A stretch of 64,000 bases of DNA from Naasia lichenicola. Its GTDB lineage: Bacteria > Actinomycetota > Actinomycetes > Actinomycetales > Microbacteriaceae. This document shows positions 42,029 to 51,292 of the stretch, in pieces. The notes under the pieces were generated by a model. That model made no database searches. It saw nothing but the letters and a program-made list of their open reading frames with translations, and was not told the origin of the DNA. The stretch is taken from the NCBI RefSeq assembly GCF_004801885.1, contig NZ_SSSM01000005.1, forward strand, positions 992,001-1,056,000, read 5' to 3'. The translations under genes and the position numbers were made by a program. Every line of letters begins with the position of its first letter. Position 1 is the first letter of the stretch.

Positions 42029-42064
42029 GAAATGGCATCGCCCCTCGGCGATGCCATTTCTTTT
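42029..42064 (+). terminator. Rho-independent terminator of tRNA-Ala
   Basis: A perfect 14-bp stem GAAATGGCATCGCC / GGCGATGCCATTTC with loop CCTC, followed by TTTT. It begins 4 nt after the encoded CCA end. Confidence 0.92.
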
Positions 42065-42093
42065 GTCGGGCGGATGTTCCGATGAGGGGCCGC

Positions 42094-43362
42094 TTACAAC
42101 CCGAGGACGCGCTGCAGGTAGGCGTTGCGGAACTTGCCCGTTGGATCCATCCGGTCGGCCAGGTTCCGGAAGGCCGCAAGGTGCGGATACTTCGGCACGA
42201 CGTCGTCAGCAGCCAACGCGAACCACTTGCCCCAGTGCGGGCGGGCATCGAAGGGCGCGAGCGCCGCCTCGAGGGTGGGCAGCAGGGCGCGGACCTCGGT
42301 CGGATGGTTCTTCCAGGTGAAGTGGATGGCCAGGCTGGCAGCACCGCGGGTCGGGCTCAGCCACTGCGAGTCGCCCGCCACGGATCGCAGCTCGCTGATC
42401 AGCAGGTGCGGCTGCAGCAGCTCCCGCAGCCCATGCACGGCGGTCACGGCCTCGATGGCGCGGGTGCGATCCACGAAGTACTCGGTCTGGATCTCATCGC
42501 CGTTGCTCGGCGTCGCATCCAGCCGGAAGTGGGGGAGGCGCTCGGACCACGGCCCCGGCAGTCCGCCCTGGGTCGTGGTGTTGTCATGCCCCTCGTCCGC
42601 CGGCGACATCACCTTCTCGCCCGCGGAGGCGGCCCCGAAGAATCCCGACCCGGGATCCGGCTCCGCCTCGCCGATCCGCGTCTTGACCCAGACCTGCTGC
42701 ACGGCGCTCTCACGCCAGTCGGTGAACAGGCTCACGCTGTAGGCGCTGGCCATGATGGCGTCCAGCTCGGCACGCGCGGTCGACCACGGCAGGTCGACGA
42801 AGACGTCCTGTCGCACCTGGTAGCTGGGCTGGATCCGCAGCGTCAGCCGGGTGACGACGCCGATCGCACCGAGAGCGATGACGGCTCCGGCGAAGTCCGG
42901 ATCCCGATCGCTGAGCCGCACGAGATCGCCGTCGGCTCCGATCCGCTCGACGGCGACGACGGCGGAGGAGAGGCTCCCGTTGCGATCGCCTGAGCCGTGC
43001 GTTCCGGTGGCGGTCGCTCCGGCGATGGAGATGTGGGGGAGCGAGCCCATGTTGTGCAGGGCCCAGCCGCGCTGCTCGAGGAAGACGGCGAGCTCACCGT
43101 AGCTGGTGCCGCCGGTCACGGTCACGGTCGATGCCTCTGCGTCGATCAGCGGCTCGTCTTCGAGCTCCGCGAGGCTGATCAATACGCCGTCCGTGTCGGC
43201 GAGGTCGTTGAACGAGTGGCGCGATCCGAGGGCGCGGATGCGCGTCGCGCCCGCCACCAGAGCCTGCGCCTCGCCGATCGTCGTCGGACGATGCAGCGCC
43301 GCGGCCCCATACCGGTGGGTGCCCGCCCAGTTCGATCCAGCATCGCTCGTGGAGTCCGTCAT
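42094..43362 (-). CDS. FAD-linked sugar-alcohol / aldonolactone oxidase (alditol oxidase-like)
   Basis: A 422-aa VAO-family flavoprotein. RIRALGSRHSFND carries H49, the position of covalent 8-alpha-histidyl-FAD in streptomycete AldO; VTVTGGTSYGELAVFLEQRG and GATATGTHGSGDRNGSLSS complete the FAD domain. The C-terminal substrate domain has RPHWGKWFAL. Members oxidise xylitol, sorbitol or L-gulono/D-arabinono-lactone with O2 and release H2O2. That fits its divergent position next to a PerR-like regulator and catalase. The start at 43362 (MTDSTSDAG) is preferred; the ribosome binding site is weak. Confidence 0.87.
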   Translation of the reverse strand: MTDSTSDAGSNWAGTHRYGAAALHRPTTIGEAQALVAGATRIRALGSRHSFNDLADTDGVLISLAELEDEPLIDAEASTVTVTGGTSYGELAVFLEQRGWALHNMGSLPHISIAGATATGTHGSGDRNGSLSSAVVAVERIGADGDLVRLSDRDPDFAGAVIALGAIGVVTRLTLRIQPSYQVRQDVFVDLPWSTARAELDAIMASAYSVSLFTDWRESAVQQVWVKTRIGEAEPDPGSGFFGAASAGEKVMSPADEGHDNTTTQGGLPGPWSERLPHFRLDATPSNGDEIQTEYFVDRTRAIEAVTAVHGLRELLQPHLLISELRSVAGDSQWLSPTRGAASLAIHFTWKNHPTEVRALLPTLEAALAPFDARPHWGKWFALAADDVVPKYPHLAAFRNLADRMDPTGKFRNAYLQRVLGL

Positions 43363-43407
43363 GAGGCCCAACCTAATCGGCGGCGACGAGCGCGGGATGC
43401 ACGGCTG

Positions 43408-43424
43408 ATTATGAATGATTCATA
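43408..43424. promoter_or_regulatory. Fur/PerR-type operator
   Basis: A perfect 17-bp palindrome TTATGAAT-G-ATTCATAA in the 82-nt gap between the divergent oxidase and fur-like genes. It closely resembles the PerR box (TTATAATNATTATAA type) in sequence and 1-nt centre, and stands 20 nt before the fur-like start. The regulator probably represses its own operon with catalase, and possibly the oxidase. Confidence 0.85.
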
Positions 43425-43444
43425 ACTACTGATTAGCTGAACGG

Positions 43445-43897
43445 GTGAGCACCGATCCGCAGGACCTCCTCCGCGCAGCAGGTCTGCGCGTGACGAGCCA
43501 GCGGATCGCGGTGCTCACAGCGCTCGACTCGCGCTCGCACGCCGACACCGAGAGCATCCACCGCGCCGTCCAGGAGCAGCAGCCCGACATCACCGTGCAA
43601 TCGGTGTACGTCGTGCTCGCAGCTCTGACCGAGGCGGGGATCCTCCGCCGCATCGAGCCGGCGGGCTCGCCCGCGCTGTACGAGCGGCGCGTCGGGGACA
43701 ACCACCATCACGTCATCTGCAGCGCCTGCGGCGCCGTCGGCGACGTGGATTGCGTGGCAGGCTCCGCGCCCTGCCTGCATCCCTCGGATGCAGGCGGCGG
43801 ATCGGCACAGGCATGGCGGATCCAGACCGCGGAGGTCACCTTCTGGGGACTGTGCCCGGCATGCCAGGCGGCGGAACGGGTCGAGCGATCCACGTAG
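43445..43897 (+). CDS. Fur-family regulator, PerR/CatR/FurA-like
   Basis: A 150-aa Fur protein: N-terminal winged helix (LLRAAGLRVTSQRIAVLTAL ... VYVVLAALTEAGILRRIE), metal site HHHVICSACGAVGDVDC with the first CxxC, and the second CxxC near the end (GLCPACQA). Placed directly before catalase with a PerR-like operator upstream, it is probably a peroxide sensor. The start is GTG 43445. Confidence 0.93.
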   Translation: MSTDPQDLLRAAGLRVTSQRIAVLTALDSRSHADTESIHRAVQEQQPDITVQSVYVVLAALTEAGILRRIEPAGSPALYERRVGDNHHHVICSACGAVGDVDCVAGSAPCLHPSDAGGGSAQAWRIQTAEVTFWGLCPACQAAERVERST

Positions 43898-43927
43898 GAC
43901 GAACCGAAAACGACCGGATAGGGACGC

Positions 43928-45472
43928 ATGACCGACACGACCACGAACCCACCCACCACGACCAACTCCGGTGCACCCGTCGCCAGCGACGCCCACTCGC
44001 AGAGCGTCGGCGCGGATGGCCCCATCGCCCTGCATGACCACTACCTGGTCGAGAAGCTCGCCCAGTTCAACCGCGAGAAGGTGCCCGAGCGCATCGTGCA
44101 CGCGAAGGGCGGCGGAGCCTTCGGAACCCTCGAGGTCACCGAAGACGTGTCCGCCTACACGCGGGCCGCGCTCTTCCAGCCCGGCGTGGTCACCGAGACC
44201 CTCGCCCGCTTCTCGACCGTGGCCGGCGAGCAGGGCAGCCCTGACACCTGGCGCGATCCGCGCGGCTTCGCGCTGAAGTTCTACACGACCGAGGGCAACT
44301 ACGACCTCGTCGGCAACAACACCCCGATCTTCTTCATCCGCGACGGCATCAAGTTCCCCGACTTCATCCACTCGCAGAAGCGGCTGCCCGGATCCCATCT
44401 GCGCAACAACGACATGCAGTGGGACTTCTGGTCGCTTTCGCCCGAGTCGGCGCACCAGGTCACCTGGCTGATGGGGGACCGCGGCCTGCCCGCATCATGG
44501 CGGCACATGGACGGCTTCGGATCGCACACCTACCAGTGGATCAACGCCGCCGGCGAGCGGTTCTGGGTCAAGTACCACTTCAAGACCAACCAGGGCATCG
44601 AGATCCTGTCCCAGGAGCAGGCCAACCAGATCGCCGGCGAGGACGCGGACTTCCACATCCGCGACCTCGGCGAGGCGATCGACCGCGGCGACTTCCCGAG
44701 CTGGACCCTGTCGGTGCAGATCATGCCCTACGCGGATGCGGCCACCTACCGGTTCAATCCGTTCGACCTGACCAAGGTCTGGCCGCACGGGGACTACCCG
44801 CTGCACAAGGTCGGCACGCTGACCCTCAACCGCAACCCGGCGAACTACTTCGCCGAGATCGAGCAGGCGACCTTCGCCCCGTCGAACTTCGTGCCCGGCA
44901 TCGCCGCTAGCCCGGACAAGATGCTGCTCGCCCGCATCTTCAGCTATGCGGACGCGCACCGCTACCGGGTGGGCACGAACCATGCCCAGCTGCCGGTGAA
45001 CGCACCTCACGCCGCTCCTGTGAACTCCTACTCCAAGGACGGTGCGGCCCGATATTCGTTCAATGCGGCGTCGACCCCGGTGTACGCCCCGAACTCGTTC
45101 GGCGGGCCGGCCGCGTCCGCTGAGGCCGCCGGCGACACCGGCGGCTGGGAGAGCGACGGCGAGCTGCAGCGGACTGCAGCAACCCTGCACGCCGAGGACG
45201 ACGACTTCGGCCAGGCCGGCACCCTCGTCCGCGAGGTGCTCGACGACGCAGCTCGTGAGCGACTGGTGAACAACATCGCCGGGCACGTCGGCCAGGTCAC
45301 GATCCCCGAGATCAAGGCGCGCGCGATCCAGTACTGGAAGAACGTCGACCAGAACCTGGGCGAGCGGGTCGAGGCGCTGTTGGCGACTCGTGAGCTCGAC
45401 GCAGCGGCTGCGCCGCCGAACGCGGCCGGTCTCAACCGCGAGTCCGAGAGCGACGTCGCGCTGACCGTCTAG
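43928..45472 (+). CDS. katA: Catalase (monofunctional haem catalase)
   Basis: A 514-aa clade 3-like small-subunit catalase: catalytic His in [16 protein letters not shown], distal Asn in [14 protein letters not shown], and proximal haem Tyr in [15 protein letters not shown]. It dismutates H2O2 in the cytoplasm. It follows the fur-like gene by 30 nt, so the two form a peroxide-response operon. A hairpin follows the stop. Confidence 0.96.
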   Translation: MTDTTTNPPTTTNSGAPVASDAHSQSVGADGPIALHDHYLVEKLAQFNREKVPERIVHAKGGGAFGTLEVTEDVSAYTRAALFQPGVVTETLARFSTVAGEQGSPDTWRDPRGFALKFYTTEGNYDLVGNNTPIFFIRDGIKFPDFIHSQKRLPGSHLRNNDMQWDFWSLSPESAHQVTWLMGDRGLPASWRHMDGFGSHTYQWINAAGERFWVKYHFKTNQGIEILSQEQANQIAGEDADFHIRDLGEAIDRGDFPSWTLSVQIMPYADAATYRFNPFDLTKVWPHGDYPLHKVGTLTLNRNPANYFAEIEQATFAPSNFVPGIAASPDKMLLARIFSYADAHRYRVGTNHAQLPVNAPHAAPVNSYSKDGAARYSFNAASTPVYAPNSFGGPAASAEAAGDTGGWESDGELQRTAATLHAEDDDFGQAGTLVREVLDDAARERLVNNIAGHVGQVTIPEIKARAIQYWKNVDQNLGERVEALLATRELDAAAAPPNAAGLNRESESDVALTV

Positions 45473-45484
45473 CCACGCACACCG

Positions 45485-45566
45485 ACCGAATCAAGGAGTT
45501 GCCGCCTCCCGCCGACGCAGTCATGCGGATCGGAGGGCCTTCGGGCGAGAAACTCCTTGATTTGGT
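45485..45566. terminator. Long inverted repeat behind catalase, candidate terminator
   Basis: ACCGAATCAAGGAGTT (45485-45500) and AACTCCTTGATTTGGT (45551-45566) pair at 15 of 16 positions around a 50-nt loop. The element lies 12 nt after the catalase stop. The large loop and absence of a T-run make it an atypical terminator; it is comparable to other intergenic palindromes in this window. Confidence 0.55.
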
Positions 45567-45617
45567 CTGGTGGGCGAGCAGGGTGGGGCGCGGAGGTGGG
45601 GCGCGCATAATGAGCGG

Positions 45618-46031
45618 ATGATCTCCGTGCCGCTCGCAAGAGAGCTGCGAGCGTCCGGGCTGCGCTGGACTCCCGAGTCGGGCGACCGATTCCTCGTCGA
45701 CCAGGCCGAGATGCTCGACGTCTACACCGTCAGCGAGATGACGGTCGAAGCGCACACCTTCCCATCCGGAACGGTGCTCGGCTTCAACGGCACGACCGAA
45801 TGGGCGCTCGACTCGGTGGGCGTGGACGACGCGCTCTGGCTGCCTCGCGAGGACCAGCTGCGGGCGATGCTGCGCGGCACCTTCCGCAGTCTCCGGATCG
45901 GTGACGGGATCGACGCCGAGTACACGGTCTCCATCGTGTTCCAGGGGACCGATCGTGAATTCACGGCCTCCACGGCGGATGACGCCTACGGCCGCGCGCT
46001 GCTGCAGCTGGTGTCGGCCAGCTCGAGCTGA
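45618..46031 (+). CDS. Hypothetical protein (Microbacteriaceae family)
   Basis: A 137-aa soluble protein (MISVPLARELRASGLRWTPE ... VLGFNGTTEWALDSVGVDDALWLPREDQLRAML). It belongs to a short family common in Microbacterium relatives that is sometimes labelled pilus assembly CpaE without support. A two-part alpha/beta layout is visible; no catalytic motif is seen. ATG 45618 is the likely start. Confidence 0.7.
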   Translation: MISVPLARELRASGLRWTPESGDRFLVDQAEMLDVYTVSEMTVEAHTFPSGTVLGFNGTTEWALDSVGVDDALWLPREDQLRAMLRGTFRSLRIGDGIDAEYTVSIVFQGTDREFTASTADDAYGRALLQLVSASSS

Positions 46032-46216
46032 CGCTGAGAAGCCCGCCGCGGTCGCTCTGCTGACCCCGAATCCGCCGTTCCACGCCCCCATCGGAAGCGG
46101 ACAGCGGGTCGGACTGGCGGGTCCACCCCCGAACGGGGGATCATGAGGGGAGGATGGCGGATCCGACTGCTCAGCACGGTCGATGCGCCAGGGGGCACTG
46201 AGAGAGGCGATCACGC

Positions 46217-47092
46217 ATGCGGGGGAGAACAGTCGGGGGACTGACGTTCGCGGTCCTGGTGGGCAGCGGGATGGCGCTCGCCGTCTCCGCGCCCGCGATC
46301 GCCGACACCTGTGGGGCGGCGGCGGCAGTCATTACGTCAGCGGACGCTTCGCAGTTCGCTGCACTCGACGGGAACAATGGGAGCTCACCCGACAACGTCG
46401 TCGACTACTCGGAGTGGGTCCTGGCGGGCGGAACCGCCACCTGCGCGACGGACACAGGGCTCGTCGAGTTCACGACCTACCCAGCTTCTCAGCCACCGAC
46501 CACAGAGCCGACCAATCCCGAGCCTCCGGTGACCACCGAGCCATCAGCTGCTCCGAGTGAGTCTCCGTCGACCGCTCCTTCAGAAGCGCCGTCCGAAGCG
46601 CCCACAACGTCTGCTCCCACCCAGCCGCAGGCGTCCCAGCCCGCAACGTCGGGCGGCACCGCAGGCAGCGGTTCATCCGGCGCCTCGACCAGCAATGGAT
46701 CCACCAGCGGATCCACCTCCGGAGGTTCGACCTCGAACTCCAGCAGCAGTGGGTCGACATCGCGCACCACGACGACCTCCGCGAGCGGCGCCATCACAAC
46801 GGCACCCGTCTCCATCGCGGCTGCCGTCGCGACCCCTCCCGCGCTCACCGAGGTTCAGACCGAGGCAGCGTCGGATGCCATCAAGGAGACGCGCTCGCAG
46901 CTCCCGGTCAGCATCGACCCCAGCCCTGTGCTGCTCTCGGACCAGGCGTCTGCGACCGGATCGCCGATCGTCTCGCCGAATGACACGGGCATGCTCGCGA
47001 TCGTGGTGGGCATGTCGGCCATCAGCATCGGCTGCGCCGCGTTCTCCGTGGTCCTGCGCCGCCGCAAGATCGGCTCCCGCCACTCCATCTGA
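46217..47092 (+). CDS. Secreted Ser/Thr/Pro-rich surface protein with C-terminal membrane anchor
   Basis: A 291-aa protein: signal peptide (VGGLTFAVLVGSGMALAVSA, cleavage near APAIA-DT), a small folded part with two Cys (C32, C72) up to about residue 85, a long Pro/Ser/Thr/Gly linker (about 90-195), and a final TM helix (GMLAIVVGMSAISIGCAAF) with RRRK stop-transfer. There is no LPxTG motif. The linker suggests a stalk across the cell wall. AGAGAGG about 9 nt upstream supports the start. Function unknown. Confidence 0.82.
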   Translation: MRGRTVGGLTFAVLVGSGMALAVSAPAIADTCGAAAAVITSADASQFAALDGNNGSSPDNVVDYSEWVLAGGTATCATDTGLVEFTTYPASQPPTTEPTNPEPPVTTEPSAAPSESPSTAPSEAPSEAPTTSAPTQPQASQPATSGGTAGSGSSGASTSNGSTSGSTSGGSTSNSSSSGSTSRTTTTSASGAITTAPVSIAAAVATPPALTEVQTEAASDAIKETRSQLPVSIDPSPVLLSDQASATGSPIVSPNDTGMLAIVVGMSAISIGCAAFSVVLRRRKIGSRHSI

Positions 47093-47109
47093 GGTCGTCG
47101 CCCACTCGA

Positions 47110-48093
47110 CTACGGCGTCGTTCCGCCGGTCGTGTCCGCATCCGCCGAGCCGCCCGCACTCGCGGCCACCGGTTCGCGCCGGACGGCCGCAGCGTCAGCC
47201 GCGGCTCGCGCCGCCGCGAGACGTACCCGGCGCCGGCGCCGGGTGAAGCGGACGATCAGCAGCACTATCGCGGCGACGATGGCGAGGAACACCAGCCAGG
47301 GCAGCGCGGCTCCGAACGCGATCAGCAGACCCGCGAGCGTCAGCATGAGCGAGTTGAAGCCGGCGAGCAGCCCGTCGAGGAAGGTGCCCGGCGCCGCAGT
47401 GCCGACCTCGGCCGGGGTCGACAGCGTGATCGAGATGGTCGCGAAGGCCACTTGCTCGGCGAGCGAGTCGCGCTGCGCCTTGAGGCTCTCGAGATCGCCC
47501 TCCCGGCTGGTCAGCGCCGTCTCGATCTCGATGAGGTCCGATGTATCCGTCGCGGTGGAGAGCAGAGCCCGCAGACGATCGACAGCGGCCTGGAGGGTGG
47601 CGATCCGCACCTCGTAGTCAGTGGTCTGCTGCGTGACGTCGGTCGAATCGGTGGAGAGGGACTGGACGGTGCCGAGCCCCTTGAGGTCGAGCAGCGCCTG
47701 GTCGAGCCTGTCCTCGGGGATCCGGGCGAGCAGAGTCGCGCTCGCGGGCCGGTAGTCGCTCTTCGGGTACTGGGAGATGGAGTCGAGGCGCCCGCCCGTC
47801 GCCAGGACGAGCGCGCTCACGTCGTCCGCGGATCGGATCGGATCGTCGACGACCAGCTGCAGCGACCCGGTGGTGACCACGTCGCGCACGGCGGAGTCGG
47901 ATGCACCCGCTGCGTCGCCCTCGGCGGGAACCGCGACGCCTGGCTCGGCCAGGCCGGGGGCGACTCCGCTTCCGGACGACCCGGAGCCGGTGTCGCTCGC
48001 TCCGCTCTGGTTCATCGCACAGCCGCTGAGAAGCAGTGCGGTGAGGAGAAGTGCCACTGATCCGCCTATCGCGGAACCTCGTCGATCGCGCAT
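47110..48093 (-). CDS. DUF4349 lipoprotein
   Basis: A 327-aa protein with a lipobox (ALLLTALLLSGCAM), the DUF4349 domain (VVTTGSLQLVVDDPIRSADD ... PEDRLDQALLDLKGLGTVQS), a long coiled coil (ALTSREGDLESLKAQRDSLA), then a C-terminal TM (LLIAFGAALPWLVFLAIVAA) and a basic cytoplasmic tail. It would be lipid-anchored outside with a second anchor at the C-terminus. DUF4349 proteins are uncharacterised envelope proteins. It converges with the preceding gene. Confidence 0.88.
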   Translation of the reverse strand: MRDRRGSAIGGSVALLLTALLLSGCAMNQSGASDTGSGSSGSGVAPGLAEPGVAVPAEGDAAGASDSAVRDVVTTGSLQLVVDDPIRSADDVSALVLATGGRLDSISQYPKSDYRPASATLLARIPEDRLDQALLDLKGLGTVQSLSTDSTDVTQQTTDYEVRIATLQAAVDRLRALLSTATDTSDLIEIETALTSREGDLESLKAQRDSLAEQVAFATISITLSTPAEVGTAAPGTFLDGLLAGFNSLMLTLAGLLIAFGAALPWLVFLAIVAAIVLLIVRFTRRRRRVRLAAARAAADAAAVRREPVAASAGGSADADTTGGTTP

Positions 48094-48433
48094 GGCATGA
48101 CGGTAGATCCGACCGCCATCGCGCGCTGGGAAAGGCCGTGATCGTTACCGTTCCGTGGCCAGATCGGGTGTTTCGTCCGCATTGTCCGTGAGGATCCTGA
48201 GAGACGAGGACCGGCTGAGACGACCGGGGTTACGGTGGAAACCGAGCCCCCGTTTGGGGGGTTCGCAGAACTTATCCACACTTCGAGCTGAAGCATTCAG
48301 CTTCGGCGGGCCGTCCGGCTCGACTCTTGTCCGATGCGTATTCGGGTACGCGGGACAATGGAGTCGCCGGGCGGCTTTTCTGTGCCCGGAACGCCGCCGA
48401 CCCACCGGCGGCGCAGAACGAAAAGGAGGCTCC
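48094..48433 (+). promoter_or_regulatory. 340-nt intergenic region with DnaA box and hairpins before the aldo/keto reductase
   Basis: No gene is seen. It contains CCCCC-GTTT-GGGGG (48249-48262 region), a consensus DnaA box TTATCCACA (48272-48280), AGCTGAA-n3-TTCAGCT (48286-48302) and a two-part hairpin TTGTCC...GGACAA enclosing GCGTA...TACGC (48327-48358). The divergent DUF4349 promoter and that of the reductase must both lie here. Confidence 0.45.
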
Positions 48434-49417
48434 ATGGATCACCGCACTCTCGGCCGCACCGGCCGATCCGTCTCCGTGATCGGACTCGGCACCTGGCAGC
48501 TCGGCGCCGACTGGGGTGACGTGGATGCCGCAGAGGCGAACGCCGTGCTCGACGCAGCCGTGGAGGCGGGCGTCACCTTCTTCGACACCGCGGATGTCTA
48601 TGGCGACGGCCGCAGCGAGAGCTTCATCGGCGAGTATCTCGCCGCCAACCCCGGCCATGGCATCACCGTGGCGACCAAGATGGGGCGGCGGATGCCGCAG
48701 CTCGCGGAGAACTACACGCTGGCGAACTTCCGGGCATGGACCGACCGGTCGCGCGCCAACCTGAAGGTCGACACGCTCGACCTCGTCCAGCTGCACTGCC
48801 CTCCGACCGAGGTGATCGATTCGGACGCCGTCTACGACGCTCTGGACACCCTCGTGGCCGACGGTGCGATCGCGGCCTACGGCGTCAGCGTCGAGGAGAC
48901 GAGCCAGGCGCTGTCCGCCATCGCCCGACCCGGCACTGCGTCGGTCCAGATCATCCTCAACGCCTTCCGGCTCAAGCCCCTCGACGAGGTTCTGCCGGCG
49001 GCGCAGGCGGCCGGTGTCGGCATCATCGCCCGCGTGCCGCTCGCGTCGGGCCTATTGAGCGGGAAGTACACCCGCGAGACCACGTTCGCGGCGGACGACC
49101 ACCGCACCTACAACCGCTCGGGCGAGGCGTTCGACGTCGGCGAGACGTTCTCGGGCGTGCCGTTCGAGAAGGGCGTGGAGGCGGCCCACGCCTTCGCGGA
49201 TCTCGTTCCCGAGGGCGCCACACCCGCCCAGGCGGCGCTCGCCTGGATCGCTCAGCTGGATGGCGTCAGCACGGTCATCCCCGGCGCGCGCAGCGTCGCG
49301 CAGGCGCAGTCGAATGCGGCAGCCGGCGAGCTCGCGGATCTGGGCGAGGACTTCCGCGCGGGCGTCACGCGCATCTACGACGAGTACTTCCGCGAGAGCG
49401 TCCACCCGCGCTGGTAG
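48434..49417 (+). CDS. Aldo/keto reductase
   Basis: A 327-aa TIM-barrel AKR. The catalytic tetrad is visible: Asp and Tyr in FFDTADVYGDGRSE, Lys in TVATKMG, and His in LVQLHCPP. The C-terminal cofactor segment is TVIPGARSVAQAQSNAA. NADPH-dependent reduction of an aldehyde or ketone is expected; the substrate is unknown. AAAAGGAGG sits 5 nt before ATG 48434, a very strong site. Confidence 0.92.
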   Translation: MDHRTLGRTGRSVSVIGLGTWQLGADWGDVDAAEANAVLDAAVEAGVTFFDTADVYGDGRSESFIGEYLAANPGHGITVATKMGRRMPQLAENYTLANFRAWTDRSRANLKVDTLDLVQLHCPPTEVIDSDAVYDALDTLVADGAIAAYGVSVEETSQALSAIARPGTASVQIILNAFRLKPLDEVLPAAQAAGVGIIARVPLASGLLSGKYTRETTFAADDHRTYNRSGEAFDVGETFSGVPFEKGVEAAHAFADLVPEGATPAQAALAWIAQLDGVSTVIPGARSVAQAQSNAAAGELADLGEDFRAGVTRIYDEYFRESVHPRW

Positions 49418-49419
49418 GT

Positions 49420-49475
49420 GAGCTGCCCAGTTCTGCCGCCTGCGGAGCGCTCCAGGCGGCAGAACTGGGCAACTC
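49420..49475. repeat. Palindromic element B, copy 2
   Basis: Arms GAGCTGCCCAGTTCTGCCGC.. (49420-49442) and its inverse (49453-49475) with one mismatch in 23 bp and a 10-nt loop. It lies between the convergent ends of the two aldo/keto reductase genes and probably serves as bidirectional terminator. It shares the CTGCCCAGTTCTGCCGC core with copy 1 at 37149-37206. Confidence 0.82.
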
Positions 49476-49485
49476 GCGGTCCGTC

Positions 49486-50331
49486 TCAGTCGTCGTCGGG
49501 GTCGCGGCCGGTGCGCACACCCGTCTCGAGGGTCGCGATCGCGGCGAGATCGTCGTCATCCAGCTCGAAGTCGAACACAGCGAAGTTCTCCTCGATCCTC
49601 GAGGGGGTGACCGACTTGGGGATGACGACGTTGCCGAGCTGGACGTGCCAGCGGATCACGATCTGCGCGGGGGAGCGGCCGTGCTTCTCGGCGAGGTCGT
49701 CGAGGACGGTCGTCTCGGTGGATGGATCGCCCAGGATCCGACCACGGGCGAGCGGTGACCACGCCTCGGTGAGGATGCCGTGCTCCGCGTCGTACGCCCG
49801 CAGGTCGGCCTGAGGCAGCCACGGGTGCAGCTCGACCTGGTTGAGCACGGGAAGCTCTCCGCCGTCCGCGATCAGCCGGTCGATGTGATGGGTAGCGAAG
49901 TTCGAGACGCCGATCGAACGCGCACGGCCTGAGGCCTTGATGGCCTGCAGGGCCCGCCAGGTCTCGACGTACAGATCCTGACTGGGCACCGGCCAGTGGA
50001 TGAGATAGAGGTCGACGTAGTCCAGGCCGAGCTTGCCGAGGCTGACATCGAAGGCGCGCCGGGCGGCGTCGTAGCCGTGATCGCCGTTGCCGACCTTGGT
50101 GGTCACGAACAGCTCGCCCCGAGGCACGTCGGATGAGCGGATCGCGGCACCCACGGCCGCTTCGTTCTCATAGAGCGACGCGGTGTCGACGTGTCGGTAG
50201 CCGACCTCCAGCGCGTGTCCGATCGCGGTGGCCGCATCGGCGTCCGACACCTTGTAGACCCCGAGCCCGAGCTGGGGGATCGAGTTGCCGTCGAGCAGGG
50301 GGAGGACGGGGGAGAGGGTGGGAGCGACCAT
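49486..50331 (-). CDS. Aldo/keto reductase, 2,5-diketo-gluconate reductase-like
   Basis: A 281-aa AKR5-type enzyme: LGLGVYKVSDADAATAIGHA, tetrad residues in HVDTASLYENEAAVG (Asp, Tyr), LFVTTKVG (Lys) and LIHWPVPSQ (His), and the cofactor motif VVIPKSVTPSRIEEN. Relatives reduce diketo-gluconate, methylglyoxal and other carbonyls with NADPH. The start at 50331 (MVAPTLSPV) is preferred over a longer frame with no conserved sequence. It is divergent from the FMN reductase gene. Confidence 0.92.
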   Translation of the reverse strand: MVAPTLSPVLPLLDGNSIPQLGLGVYKVSDADAATAIGHALEVGYRHVDTASLYENEAAVGAAIRSSDVPRGELFVTTKVGNGDHGYDAARRAFDVSLGKLGLDYVDLYLIHWPVPSQDLYVETWRALQAIKASGRARSIGVSNFATHHIDRLIADGGELPVLNQVELHPWLPQADLRAYDAEHGILTEAWSPLARGRILGDPSTETTVLDDLAEKHGRSPAQIVIRWHVQLGNVVIPKSVTPSRIEENFAVFDFELDDDDLAAIATLETGVRTGRDPDDD

Positions 50332-50559
50332 CGTCCGATTATCTCCGAGCCGATCCGGTGAGATCCGGGCGGCGGGATTTAGGCGGTGGGGTCTGGGTGG
50401 TCGGGTCCCGCGGATCGGCGACCCGGCAGTCGCGGCCGACTGTAGGAATACGGCCCGTCCGATCACGGTTGGCGTGACAGGGCATCGCGCCCTGCCTGTG
50501 TCGGTGTCGCCGCAGCATTCCGTCGGCCGTCAGGCCGCGACGAAGGGAACTCGCGGCAT

Positions 50560-51123
50560 ATGACGCGCATCATGGTCATCATCGGAAGCGTTCGACCGGG
50601 CCGGGTCGGTCTGCCGATCGGCGCCTGGGTCGTGAGCGAGCTGGAAGCGACTGCGGGAGTCGAGGTCGATCTCGCCGATCTCGCAGAGGTGGCTCTGCCG
50701 TTCATGGACGAGCCCAACCACCCCATCCTGCGCAGCTACACCAAGCCGCACACCATCGCGTGGAGCGAGCGGGTGGCTGCGGCGGACGCATTCGTGATCG
50801 TCGTTCCCGAGTACAACCACAGCTTCTCGCCGGTGATCAAGAACGCGCTCGACTTCCTGCACCACGAGTGGAAGCGCAAGGCAGTAGTGACGGTGAGCTA
50901 CGGCGGCGTCTCCGCCGGCACCCGGGGCGTCGTGCTACTCCAGCCGGCTCTGGTCGGAGTCGGGCTGGTTCCGACGGTCACCAACCCGGAGATCAACTTC
51001 CCGACCAACCACATCAACGACGAGGGCGTCTTCGAGCCCACAGAGACCCACCGCACCCGGCTCGAGGTCGCCGTCGCCGAGGCCATCGCCCTGTCGGAGG
51101 CGCTCAAGCCCCTCCGCGGCTGA
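50560..51123 (+). CDS. NADPH-dependent FMN reductase family protein
   Basis: A 187-aa flavodoxin-fold protein with phosphate loop IIGSVRPGRVGLPIGAWV, flavin site VVPEYNHSFSPVIKNALDFL, and VSYGGVSAGTRGVVLLQPAL. Members reduce FMN, azo dyes or quinones. It is divergent from the second aldo/keto reductase with a 228-nt gap in which no gene is seen. Confidence 0.92.
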   Translation: MTRIMVIIGSVRPGRVGLPIGAWVVSELEATAGVEVDLADLAEVALPFMDEPNHPILRSYTKPHTIAWSERVAAADAFVIVVPEYNHSFSPVIKNALDFLHHEWKRKAVVTVSYGGVSAGTRGVVLLQPALVGVGLVPTVTNPEINFPTNHINDEGVFEPTETHRTRLEVAVAEAIALSEALKPLRG

Positions 51124-51150
51124 GCGCTCGGCCCTGCCCGGGGCGCGTTC

Positions 51151-51253
51151 GGCCACCTTTCGATTCCGTCGGCCACCGTGAGGTCCGTTCGGCCACCCTT
51201 CGAAAGGTGGCCGAAGGCACCCAAAGGTGGCCGAGCGCGGGCGAAAGGTGGCC
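51151..51253. repeat. Phased half-site array C, copy 2 (GGCCACCTTT / AAAGGTGGCC)
   Basis: Forward half-sites start at 51151, 51171 and 51191 (the latter two with changes after GGCCACC), inverse ones at 51203, 51223 and 51244. Spacing is 20, 20, then 12 across the centre, then 20 and 21 bp, the same geometry as copy 1. The centre TTCGGCCACCCTTCG/CGAAAGGTGGCCGAA is an almost perfect palindrome. It lies between convergent gene ends. Confidence 0.82.
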
Positions 51254-51292
51254 GAGTGGAGCCAGCGGGCCGAGCTCGCTGGGCGGCGCTGG

